Below are positions 8,648 through 20,182 of a stretch of DNA of 64,000 nt, piece by piece (within the stretch, counting starts at the first letter, position 1; each line of letters begins with the position of its first letter). The DNA comes from Diplosphaera chodatii (Eukaryota > Chlorophyta > Trebouxiophyceae > Prasiolales > Stichococcaceae). A model generated the notes under the pieces. That model was not told the DNA's origin and did not search any database. It worked only from the letters and a program-made list of their open reading frames with translations. The stretch covers positions 1,116,001 to 1,180,000 of the forward strand of contig JAALGY010000041.1 of assembly GCA_032358165.1 (NCBI GenBank), read 5' to 3'. The position numbers were made by a program, and so were the translations under genes.

Positions 8648-11600
8648 ATGCACTTCAGCTGTCACCCCCATAGCTGGCATGCCCTGCGTCGTCTGAGCAT
8701 CGACGAGTTCGGCCTGCAGGTGGAGGCCACTCGCGTCGATCGCATTGTGGAGATTGTCGAGCGCTTTGCTGGTGCGACTGGCGCCTGTGCCGGTTGCGCA
8801 TGCCGTGTGGGATCTGCCCACTAGGCTTCAGATAGTGATTACGCCCTTGGAGCTGGTTGGAGCTGACGCTCTTTGTTGTTGTGAATCATGCAGCCGACTT
8901 CAATGCTGTCAATGTGTCGACGGCATTCCACAGGTGAGACTGCATAAAGTGCAACATCAGCCACCCCAGACTCTGTAGTCATCGACCAGAGCATCACATC
9001 TCGCTGTGTCCTGCAGGCTGGCAAAGCTGTGGAACTCCCCTTCCACCGGGCCAGCAGATGCCTTTCAAAGCCAGCGTGCAGACCACTGCATAAGGCAGCT
9101 GGGAGACCTGGCCCTGCTGCACCTCAGGTCAGGCACCAGTGGTGAATCACAGCATACCGACCATGAGAATGCGCCGTGGCCATGCTGCTGACGATACGAA
9201 ACCAACAAGTCGATCGCTGAGCGACATGTGCCTTCCTACCACAGGTGTATACAGGGGCAGGGTCTTGGCATTGTGGTGTGGTCGCTGGCCAAGATCAACT
9301 ACGATGCATCACGCGTGCGGCACCTGCTGCAAGCATTTGCACAAGAGGCAGTGCACCGCCTCAACAGCGCCGCACACAGCAGCGACGCCAGCATCAAGCT
9401 GGGCGCGCAGTCGCTCAGCAACATGTTGTACGCATATGCGCTGCTGAACCACCACCCGGGCACGCAGCTGCTGTCGGCTATTGCAAAGGGCGTCCAGTGG
9501 CAGCTGCGGGACTTCTCGCCCCAGGTGGGTTGTCTGCTGAACAAAAGCGATATGTACTTGGACAGTCTGCAGTGGTGACGTACCATCATCAGACAACACA
9601 TTTCATACCGACGTGCAAACCCAAACCAACCCCGCCATGTGAATTCAATGCCACAGGGGCTGTCCAACACGGTGTGGAGCCTTGCCAAGCTGGGCGCAGA
9701 GCTCAACCAGGACATCGCCCAGCTGCTGGAGGCTGTCTCTGGGGAGGCGGTCAGCCAGCTGCGCGATGTCCGCGCACGCGCCAAGTTCATCCCTCAGAAC
9801 CTGAGCAACATGTGCGCAATCTCGCTGCACAGGTCGCAGGATGCTGTTCGTTGCTGCATTGATGTCTGCATGGTGTGGCACTAGATGCCGCATCTGCTGA
9901 TATATTGCCACTCCGGGGTGCAGGCTGTATGGGTTCGCCCAGCTGGGCGTGCAGCCGAGCCCCGTCATGCTGGAGGCCATTGCCCTGGAGGCGCGCAGGC
10001 AGCTGTTGGCATTTGGGCCCCAGGTGCTGGTCTGGCCTGGCGTTGCTAAAAGCCGTCGACAACCAGTATTGTCTGGGTCCATCCTTTGCAGGTTCCAGCC
10101 ATGGCTGTTGTGTTGACAATCAGCACCTGTGGCCTTGCAGGAGTTGACAAACATCCTGTGGGCCATGGCCAAGCTGACTGGCGGTGCTCCCAAAGGCGAC
10201 GAGATGCAGGCTTTTATAGGTTGCGCGCCGTCTGCTGCACTGCAGCAGCTCAATGACGAGGCCTCGGTCCGCAAGGTGGGCTGTAGCACAGAGAACCTGA
10301 CCACTCGTGTGCCTGTCAGTCACACAAGCACAAGCAAGTGAGCTAACCGTTGCATTGCCATGTGAACTGCAGGTCAAGCCGCAGACCCTGTCGAATCTGC
10401 TGTATGCCTTTGCCGCCTTGGACTGCCACCCGGGCGCTGTCTTCCTGGCCAGTCTTGGCATGGCAATAGAGCGGCAGGTGCAGCTGTTCAAGCCGCAGGA
10501 GCTGGCCTGCTCCTTGTGGGGCTTTGCGATGCTCAAGCACCATCCAGGCCCAAACCTCGTCAACACAGGGCTATCAGAGACGCGCAGGTGGGATGTTGGG
10601 TGGGTTGGTGTTTGTTTTGCATCCGCACATGCTTGCAGCCCTTGCAGCTGTGGCAGATTTGCAACATACCCACGGCGTCGTCTGCCCCCTGCAGGCAACT
10701 GGACAAGTTCAAGCTGCCAGATCTTATCACCATGCTGTTTGCGCTTGCAAAGCTGGGCAGCCCAGTTGATGCCAGTGTGGCAGAGGCGGCAGCACATGCT
10801 GCCGGCAGCCGCGGCATCGCTTTGCAGGCATGTAGCTACCTGCACATCTGTAGCAAAGCTTGACGTGCACTGCTGATGTTGCAGACCGATGTCAGTCTTA
10901 TCAACCGAGTCCATGCCTGCTGCATCAGGCCTCGGACTTTGCCAACCTCCTGTGGGCGCTGGCGGCGAGCAACCAGCTGCAGTCAGACACCGTGGCGCCG
11001 CTGCTCACGAGCATGGGGGAGCAGCCGGCCGACAGCTTCGACAGAGCCGCGCTGAAGCAGCTGGCAATGGTTCGGGCGTCACTGCCGGATCCTGGCACTT
11101 TTGCTCACCACGTGCCGCCTGCGCTCCAGCAAGCTGTCGACCAGGCTAGCCAGCCCCTGTGCGGCACAGACTTGTACAAGGTGACCTCGCAGTAGACAAC
11201 GCCACACTTCTTTGCGACGGTCCAAACTACTGTGCTGAGGATGTACCCTTCATCCTTCCCCTGACTGGATACGCCATGCATGATCCGCAGGAGTCTGTGT
11301 GCAATGAGGTGTCAGCGCTGCTGACGGTGATGGAGGTGCAGCACTCCACCAGCCAGAGCATCGCCCAGGGGGCGCTCACCATCGATGTTCTTGTGCTCTC
11401 ACAGCAGGTAAGCATAGGACTGGGACCGCGCGCATTGATCACATGTATTGTAGCAGTGTCACACTAGCAAGCCTCATGTGGCACAGGTTGCAATTCAGCT
11501 GGACGGCCCGGGGCAGTTCTTTAGCAATCCGCCATACCTTCCGCTGGGTGACACACTGCTGGAGTGGCGGCTCTTGCTCTCCACGAGTTTCAAGGTGAGA

Positions 11601-12009
11601 TGTTTTCGTTGTGTCGCTGATGTGACGCACTTTCCTACCTGTATCACCTATGGTCAAAGTCGCCCGACCTTGCTGTTTTAACATGACGCAGGTGGTGTCG
11701 GTGCCGTTCTACGCCTGGCAGGCGGCAGGCAGCCTGGAGGACCGCCGAGCGTATCTGGACCACCTGCTGAGCCTGGGCACCAGCAGCCTGGCGTTTGACA
11801 AGGCCGCTGGCCTCCTGCCGCTGCAGACTGTGCAGCAGCAGTGGCAGCAGGGGGCTGGCCACCGGCAGCTGCCGGACCAGCAGCCGGGCGCTGCTGGCTG
11901 GCACGCCAGCCCCAGTCCAGACAGCCTGCAACTGGAGGTGCGGCTTTGGTGCATGGTCCAGTGCGCCTGTCGCACTGGGGCTGTTGCACTGCAAGCCGCT
12001 ACAAGATGA
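8648..12009 (+). CDS. OPR-repeat protein with RAP domain (organelle RNA factor)
   Basis: A many-exon gene encodes about nine or ten ~37-residue helical repeats of the octotricopeptide (OPR) type. Examples are VNVSTAFHRLAKL (~8905), GLGIVVWSLAKI (~9262), SLSNMLYAYALL (~9413), GLSNTVWSLAKLG (~9658), ELTNILWAMAKL (~10140), TLSNLLYAFAALD (~10387), ELACSLWGFAML (~10500) and DFANLLWALAAS (~10935). The C-terminal part is a RAP domain: VAIQLDGPGQFFSN (~11487), then LEWRLLLSTSF, then VVSVPFYAW (~11694). OPR-RAP proteins in green algae bind plastid or mitochondrial RNAs and control their stability or translation. The start is uncertain; ATG 8648 opens a frame with plausible coding content but its splice to the repeats is not proven. 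The unspliced RAP frame ends at TGA 12007-12009, but a phase-0 intron 11939-12042 would carry it into the Ser-rich region that follows. Confidence 0.7.
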
Positions 12010-12010
12010 C

Positions 12011-15000
12011 ATGCTTCCGACCCTCCGTGTGCATGCTGGCCAGGCCAACCTGTGGCAGAACGACTCAGCCATGGGCGTGCCTTCGGGCCTGCCGCCGCTT
12101 GCCACCGGCGCATCACGCCCGCTGTCGCAGCCATCACTTCGCTCTCAGCAGTCGGGTGCTCTGCTGGACAGCCACAGCATGGGGAAGGCACGCTCGTCCC
12201 TGGGTTCGGTTGGCAGTGGTGGCGGCGGGTTCCCGCTGGTGCAGCCGCCACCCCCGCCGCCGCGTCTCCCCAGCGTGGGCCCGCCAAACCCGGATGCAGT
12301 CCCACGCGTCGGCAGTGTGGACGGCAGGATGCAGTGGCTGGGCTCTGGCAACGAGACACCGCTGGCAGGGCTGCAGCCCGGATCTGCGTCTGGGGGCCAG
12401 CAGGGCCTCCGGACCGGCAGTGAGAGTGTCAGCGAGCATGGCAGGAGGCTGCAGCGCAGCGACAACAGCAGCAGCTTTGGTGCCCACAGTCACAACTTCA
12501 GCAGTGTGCACACCACCAGCGGCGGCCTCAGCCGCTTCAGCAGCCAGAGCTCAGGGCCCATCTTCGGGGGCTCTGGAATACTGCAGCGGCCCGGCAGCGT
12601 GCGCGCCATGAGCGGCGTGTATGGCAGCCAGGGCAGCGGTCGACTGCCGTCTGGCCACATAGATGAGGAGCTGCTGTCAGAAAAGTGAGTGTTACAAGTG
12701 CACACCTGTTGACGAGAGGTACATCATTGTGTACCATGCATTGCTGCGAGTATGGGCCGAGTCAACCGGCAGCTGTGGCTGACGACATGACAGACGGACA
12801 ACTGCGCATCGCAGGCTCGCCAGCATGTCTGGCATGAGCTCAGGAAGCGGCGCAGTGTACAGGGACGGCTTCATTGACCCGCGCCACCAGTTCATGTTGC
12901 AGCAGCGCAGCATGAGCGACGGCAACAGCGCGCACAGCAGCCTCAGCAACGGCAGCTTTGCCTCATGGGTCGGGCACAGCGCTGGGCCCCCGCCAGGGGC
13001 GGGCGGCGTGTGGCCACCGCCGCCCCAGCACCAGCAGCATCAGCCCCAGCCAGGGCTGCCGCCCGGCATACCATCTGTCAGCCCGTTTGTGTCGGCCAGG
13101 AGCAACACACCCAACCCTGGACCAGGTGTGATTGGCTCCTTCACAACGGCAAACGTGCAGTGCCTGCAATTGCGTGCAGCCATGTGTCGTGCTCAAGTAT
13201 CATAATAGGACCTGCATGCTACTCATCCCGCGCGACTTGTCTTACTGGTGCATCCCCACCATGCAGGACGGGAAGTCAGCAATGGCGTGCGCCGGGGCGC
13301 CGGTCCAGCCGGCTCTGGCCAGCGCAGCCAGAGCGGTCACCTTCCACATGGCCAGCATGGCAGCGCGCAGGTGACTTTTCGTGGCAATTCGGTCACAGAG
13401 GGGGCGTGCCCATAATGAGCATGGCTCAAGGGCATTGCGGGCGTCACCACACAATGTGCCAACCCTGGCTGCAGGACCAGGCGATGCTGCGTGCAGCCAG
13501 CTGCAGCAACCCTGCGCCAGAGGCCTTGGGCAGCCAGACTGCGTCACCGCTGCGCAGCCACAGCGCGATGTTTTCGCAGCAGCAGGCCCGCCGGCAGCCT
13601 GGCCGTGGTGCTCGCCTGCCGTTTCGGCCCTGCAGTTGTTGATTGTGTTGACGACATGATAGATTGTCAGCAGCTCTTGCCTGCATATGTCAACACCCCC
13701 ACACATGCTGCATGCCCTGCACTGTGCGTTGCAGGTGCTGATGCACGACACCAGTGTCAATCTTGCTCAGCATGTGCGGATGCCACCTGCAGGCAGGCCA
13801 GGGCTGAAAAGCACCAGCTTTGGCGACACAAGCCTCAGCACGCACAGCAGCAGTAGCAATGGCAGCCGCACCGTCAGCCACGGTGAGTGATGCTTGTGCT
13901 TCCGTATTCCACACCGTGCACAACCAGGGCAGACCATATTCACAAGCCTGGTCTTCTTTGTGGGCACCAAAGCCTTGGTCAGTTGCTTGCATTCGTGCTC
14001 AAGTTTGCTGCAAGTGCTCCAGGTGGCCTGAACGTCAACAGCACCAGCACTGGCGTAAACAGCGGCAGCAGCGACCAGATCCCTGTCAGTGACCTGCGAA
14101 GGTTGTGGGCCATGGTCTCCAAGCCAGACTTTGGCCAGGCGCCTGCTGACGGCCCAGATGAGGTGAGATGGCGTTCACATGGTTCCAAGGCTGAGGAGAC
14201 TGACAAGCGATGCCGCGCTGGTAACATTTCAGAAGATGTCCGACAGCACGAATACCCTGCTGCCTGCTCAAGCACCTGCTGTGTCTATCATGCAGCTCCA
14301 GGAGGAAGCCCGCATCGGCAACCTCAAGCGTGTCATTGAGAGCCTGCCGCTGGAGACTTCGGCAGTCACGAAGGCAGCACCGCACCTGAGCTCTCTAACC
14401 GGCGCGCAGTTTGCCATGCTGCTCAAGGAGCTGGCGAGTGACAACCACGCCTTCAGGTGAAGGCGTTGTTGCATGCCGCCAAATTGCCCAGTGCAACCAG
14501 TTTATGTGCAGTCATGCTTAACAGAAACCAAATCGGCAGGTGCATGTCACTGGTCTGCGCTCATCACGTCCGCTTGCCTGTTGATAGGGCGTGGCAGCTG
14601 TTTGACTGGGTGCGGGGCCTGCCAGAGGACCATGCGCTGGCGCGCCTGTGTGACGCAGACTCGTACACCACCATGATCGCGCTGTGCGGGCCGTGGCAGC
14701 AGCTCCGCCGCGCACTGCAACTCATTGCCGACATGCGCACCCAAAACATCGAGTGCGGCGTCCAGGTGTGCCCTTTTGCAAGCTGCGTGCAGCATCATCC
14801 AGGCGGCCTGCATTACTGCAAGGTCAAAGTGGACTTTTACGCGACCAAGCTGGCATCGAACAGTGTCCCTGGCCCTACGCCTGTCACTGAGCCTTCGTTG
14901 TCCATTTGCCACAGGCATACACCGCGCTGCTGGGATCTGCCGTCAAGTGCGGTGAAGCAGAGCTAGCGGTGGATGTGTATGGCCAGCTGCGGGCGCAAGG

Positions 15001-17352
15001 GTTCCAGCTGGAACGGCACGTGTTCCACGTGGTGCTGGAGGTGTTTTTGAAGCTGGGACGCTGGCAGGATGCCCTCAGCGTCATGGATGACATGGCTGCC
15101 CAGGTGCTACATAAGCAGAGGCAATAACAGTGTGGACCAAGAACTGCTGCAGCCCAACCTCGTAAATGTCTTTGCGGACTGCGCCAGAAGATGTCTGCCA
15201 GCCATGCACCTGCATGGTGCAGGGCCTGGCGGTGGAGGTGCAGACATACAACCTCATGATAGCCACATGTGTGAAGCTGGGACAGCCGGACAGCGCTTTG
15301 GCCATTTACCAGCGGTACATGCCCGTTGGCAGCAGAAGCTGCAACCTTGCTTGCATGTAATGGCTGGTGTTGCTGCTGCTTATGTGTTTATGCACAGCAG
15401 TACTGCTGACCCTGCTTGTGTGATGGACACTGCAGCATGTGGAAGGATGGTGTGTCACCCACTACCAAGACCTTCGTGTCCCTGATCTCTGCCCTGTCAA
15501 AGGGCGCGGATGATGCCATGGATGTGGTGGTTGAGGTGTGGTTTCGTCATCAGCTAGTTGTCGTCCTCGTGCACTCTGTAGCTAGAACTGCAGGTTGTTG
15601 TTCGTGTTTGCAGTGCGGCATGATACCTTTGCGGTGCAGCACGGTTACTTTATTGAGGGGGAGTAACACGTCTGTACTCAGGCCATCAAGTCCGAGGCGG
15701 AGCAGGGCAAGACAGAAGGCAAGCGCTCGGCCACCTACTCAGCAGCCATGGCTGCATGCGAGAAGGCTGGGCAGTGGGAGCTCGCCGTCAAGTTATTTGA
15801 CAAGGTTTGGCCCCCTGCGACAGAACCATTCCTTCTCCACAGTTCTGCTCGGCTGCAGAGTAGCTGTTGTTTGTTGTGTCGTGATCCACATGGGACAGTC
15901 CATCATGGCGTGCACACCGCTTGTAAACAACAGTGCACATGGCAATCATTGTGCAGGTGTCGGACCTGGGCATCAAGGCCGAGGTGGGCATTTTCAACTC
16001 CATTGTGGCGGCGTGCGCACACAGTGGCGAGCACGCCAAGGCCCGTGCCACGTTTGAGGCGATGCCCGACCACGGCTGCGTGCCGGACGCCGTCACATTC
16101 GCCAACCTCATTCGTGCCTACAAGAAGGTGGGGTCTGCACGACCATGCAATCAGCAAACGTTTGGCGCTGGACGATCCTCTTGATCTAGCAGAGTTTGAG
16201 TATCGCCATAGAACAGAGTTGCAGTCACTGCACCTGGGTTATGCATAAATTGTGTGGGTGATGCGTGTGCAGGGCGGGCAGTGGTGTCAGACGATCTCGA
16301 CGCTTGAGGCGATGCAGGCGGCGGGCGCAGAGCCCCACGCTGCTGTCATCAGCTCCGTCATCGATGCCCTGTGGCACACCGGCATCGTGTGGGCGCAGGC
16401 CAAGGCGGCGCTGCTGTTCGAGGACTCCATCAGGTGTGCTGCCACAGCTATGCTGGTGCGCTGCAGCGCTCGCAGCTTGGGTCTGCTTGCCCGGCAGGCT
16501 ACCAGGTGCTGGTGTGCCGCCGTGCTGACTGGGTGCGTACGTCGGGTTGTTGATGAGGGTGTTGTTGCTGCGTTCAAACAGGGCGCAGCGGGTACCGGGC
16601 ACCACGGAGATTGCCAAGAAGGGCACGCTGCGGGTGGATCTGCAGGCACTGACCGTGGGCGTCGCGCTGCTTGCCATGCATCGCTGGCTGGTGCGTCACA
16701 CTGCCTCACAACCTATGCTAGAGGATGTCATGTGAGCTGGTCTGCCACCATGCTGCTGAGCTGTTGTGAGTGAACACTGGACAAATCGGAAAGTCTTGGG
16801 CAGTCCAAGACAAGGCGAACCAAAGCTAGCAGTCTTGACTGATTGTGAATGGCGTAACAAATCATGACACTTCGTCAACTACCTTCGTCAGCTTCCCGGC
16901 TGCCCAGTATCTGACACTCGCAGGTGCTGTTTCTGCAGTCTGGCATGCGGGCAGTGGTTGCGGGTGGGCCAGGCGGCGCGCCCACCCTGGATGGCAACCG
17001 CAAGCTGGCTGTCATCAATGGCATGGGCGACCACTCGCGCGCGCAGGGCAACTCCTCCGCCGTGAAGGAGGCCATTGGTGTGTGCACACTGGACGCTTCT
17101 GTGCCTGTTGTGGTCCCAGTGTGGTGAAGCAGGGCACTGGAGATGGTCTCACCCACCAAGCCCATGTCAACGTGGAGCATATCTCTACTCTTGTGCTTGC
17201 CTCTCCATCACTCGCACCCTGCTGTGCTGAGATCTTGCAGTCATATTCTCTGCAGGCTCTGCTCTGATCGGCAGCAAGGCGCCCTTCCGGCTGATGTCGG
17301 ACCATGTGCGATGCGGCCGGCTTGAGGCTGCCACTTCGTCCGTCCGCGACTG
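12011..17352 (+). CDS. PPR-SMR protein with long disordered N-terminal region
   Basis: The first part (12011-13890) is a multi-exon Ser/Gly/Gln/Pro-rich stretch without a recognisable fold, including a PPPPPP run near 12250. From about 14090 come helical exons, then about eight pentatricopeptide repeats between 14590 and 16435. Examples are DADSYTTMIALCG, AYTALLGSAVKCGEAELAVD, VQTYNLMIATCVKLG, TYSAAMAACEKAGQWELAV, IFNSIVAACAHSGEHAKAR and TFANLIRAYKK. An SMR domain follows: VDLQALTVGVALLAMHRWL (~16635), then VINGMGDHSRAQGNSSAVKE (~17010), the counterpart of the TGxGxHS motif, then ALIGSKAPFRLMSD and ATSSVRDW up to about 17352. PPR-SMR proteins of this type (GUN1, pTAC2, SVR7 in plants) act in plastid gene expression. 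The start codon is unresolved: 12011 lies one base after the TGA of the RAP frame, leaving no room for an intergenic region. There is no in-frame stop after SMR either. Confidence 0.7.
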
Positions 17353-17484
17353 GTGGGTGGTGGATCCCTCGCACCACTGCTTGGACTGCAAGCATGCAAG
17401 GGCTGCATGGGTGGCTGTCTGGTGCACGATGGACACAAACTGTCTGCGTTGCCAGATTTTGCAACTCACAGCCCAACGCTGCAG

Positions 17485-19326
17485 GCTGCTGTCAGACGCA
17501 TTCCACGACTACGCGGTGCATTACAGCACAGACGCCACCGCCGATGGCTCGCCACTCACCGCCACCGCGGACTATCTGGCCAACGAGGAGGCTGAAGCGG
17601 TCAAGTGCCAGGAGATGTTCGAGGTGGTGCGCAAGTATGAGGCGTTGCACACCAACACCTGGCAGGTGGGTTGTTGCAGGACCAAGCTTCACGTTTATGG
17701 CAAAGCCTGGCCGTCAGAGGCTATGGTGTCAATGAGACTGCTGTTGTGTCCATGGTACATCTCAATTCATCACAGGTGAAGACGGAAAAAGTTCCGGCTG
17801 TCATTTGTAGGTGCTTTCCACGGAAGCGCAGTCATACCTTGCACGCCACAAGCAGCTGGTGCAGGCGGTTCTACATGCTAGCGGCCGCATTGGCCTAAGT
17901 GACCAGGTGACACCTCAAGGCCTGGCGCTTGCAAGGCTACCTGGCTGAAGGGAGTTGACCAGATTGAAATGCTTGTTTTTGGCAACCAAAGCTAGATTTC
18001 ACGAACAGCTTGGCAGCTTCGAGATGACAAATGTGGTGGATGAGGAGGCCCTTACACCCTTGTACAGTTGAACTCATTGTCCTGTTTTATCGTGACTCGC
18101 TGCTGTTGCAGGTGGCACATGCAGCAGTTGCACTGATGGACGCCACAGTGGCTGCCGGAGGTCGACCATCGGACGCACTGGAGGGGCTGTTCATTGCTGC
18201 CTGCTTGCGCATCGCTGCAGCAAACGAGGGCGGCTATGTGCCGTCACCAGATGAGGCCGCCGCACTCTTTGGCAGCAACGGTGCGCCTTCATCGGTTCAA
18301 CCGATTCTGGGCAACCTCCCCTGCAGCTCAGCTGCAGCTTGCCGCTGGTTCATCGTGAGGGCACTGCAAAAAGCCTCCCATCATTGGGCGATGCCAGACG
18401 TTCAGGCCAGGGGTGGGCTGTGCTGTAACTACTCAACCACATATCGGACACTCACCCGAAGGGTGTCTGCCGCAGGGCCGGCGCTGTCGCGTATGGAGGC
18501 TGATGTGACGACAGTGGTGCGGGGCGACACCGCGTGCATCAGCGCGCTGCACGTGCTCAAGGTGTATGCGCAGCGGCTGGGGTGCGACCTGCGCTCCAGC
18601 CGCCTGGTGTCCCGTGTCATGGCATCCTCCTTCCTGGTGGTGAGCCCTCACCTGTTGTGACACCCATGCTGTGCAGCACTATGAGTCATGAGACCAGGCA
18701 CACCCGCTGATGCCCTCCCTTGGCATGTTGCTGTTTGACTGTTTGCAGTCATCTTCTCAAGATCTTTTGCCTCTGCAGATGGTGTGCATTCTGCGACAGT
18801 GTATTTCCATCTGACATCCTCACCAGCTGCACAGTCGGGAAGCACATATGGTGGCGTGTTGCATTGCAGGTCACCGCTGCCCTGGGAGATGGCATCTCGC
18901 TGCAGTGGCCGCCGTCGCTCATGGCAGCGGCGGTGCTCATTGCCGCCCGTCGGCATCAGGTATGACAACCTGACAGCTTTACTCAGCACAGCAACCCACG
19001 AGGATGTCCCCCTGTGCCTGCTGCCAAGACACAGGCTGATCCAAAGCGACTAGGATGTCAGGTGGCCTCCGAAGTCAATGCATGGCCATGTCAGTGGCTG
19101 CCACCCAACCTTGCAGCAGTTGCAAGGACACGGACTGCTGATGAATCGAGGGCCCTTTGCTGTGCAGGGTTGCATCCCGACATGGCCCACGACACTGGTG
19201 GCGCTGACAGGGTACATTGAGACCAGCACCCCCGGATTTTCGGCCGCCATTGCCCACGCGGACCGCCTAGTTGCACACATGTTTTCGGGTGCCTCGCACG
19301 CCGTCGCCGCGCCCCTGCCCATCTGA
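17485..19326 (+). CDS. Divergent cyclin-fold protein or domain
   Basis: Exons after the SMR domain encode two helical bundles that read like cyclin boxes. The first is ARHKQLVQAVLHASGRIGL (~17835), then VALMDATVAAGGRPSDALEG, then LFIAACLRIAAANEG (~18190), matching the cyclin N-box pattern LV.W...L......DR.L...LQL...A..IAAK.E. The second is DTACISALHVLKVYAQRLG (~18528), WPPSLMAAAVLIAARRH (~18910) and WPTTLVALTGYIET (~19183). The frame ends at the stop near 19326. The canonical cyclin MRAILVDW motif is absent, so CDK binding is unproven. A separate gene could start at ATG 17430. Alternatively an intron 17353-17484 joins ...VRDW in frame to LLSDAFHDYAVHYS, making this the C-terminal domain of the PPR-SMR protein. 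Confidence 0.5.
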
Positions 19327-20182
19327 CCCAGAGGTGATGCAGGGTGCTAAGCCAATCTGCTTGCGTGCTGCATCGCTGGATATGCTTGCAGAAGTGGTGT
19401 GCTGCATCACCCAGCCCGTGATGCGCCAGATCTGCATGACAGGTGTGCAGTCGACCATGAGAAGGCCAGTTGCATGAGTCTGCAGGGTACCATGCTCCCA
19501 GCGTGAGGCTAAATTCGATGTTTCTGCATTGTGCAGGCTGGCGACCGTTGATCTTTGATGCATTACCGTCGACCGCAGGCATCAATCTGCGGCCGGCCGA
19601 CCTGTAGCAACCTCGGTATGATTGGCAACCCCACTGCGGCTGAGCACCTTCTGGTCGGCCCAGTCTTTGCTCATATATTCGCACGTCGGTTTTCTCGGCG
19701 AACTGGAGACACCGCATTCAGATCGTTTCAGGCACTGGTGCGCGGCTTTCTGGGCTTTCATGCTTTCGGACACCTAGCATGACTAATCACCATATTGATG
19801 ATTTGTGCCCACTGGGGCTTGCGGGGTATGGGGGCGCGTGGTTGTTCTCGTCCATGCCTGCCTGCACACTGGTGCAACAATAGGCACATCATTGGTCCCT
19901 TGGTCAGTGCTCATGCAGTGCAGCGGCTTCTACAGCAGCAGCCCCTTCCTTGTTGTTTCGACTGTTTGACTTCTGTGTTGGCTATGTAACACATGGGTAT
20001 AACATGTATCAACATTGGGGCCACTGTTTCGCCGCTCCAACATCCTCCTGGACATGCCCCTTGCAGCACCACCCTTCCAGCTTCCCACTTGCCCAGCACT
20101 TGACGGATGGATGGAGCAACAGGATATGAAGTGACAGTCATAGCGACATCTCCACGGTCGGAGGCCCGCGACACTCTGCAGC
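19327..20182. other. Intergenic region, nothing recognised
   Basis: About 850 bp between the cyclin-fold stop and the ATP12 start. No conserved coding exon was recognised on either strand. TGTAAC at 19985-19990 could serve as a green-algal poly(A) signal for the upstream gene. Confidence 0.35.

Noticed and set aside
9645..10304. 219-codon minus-strand open frame
   Set aside because: Antisense shadow of OPR exons; the plus strand carries the LSN..W.LAKL repeats with proper splice sites.
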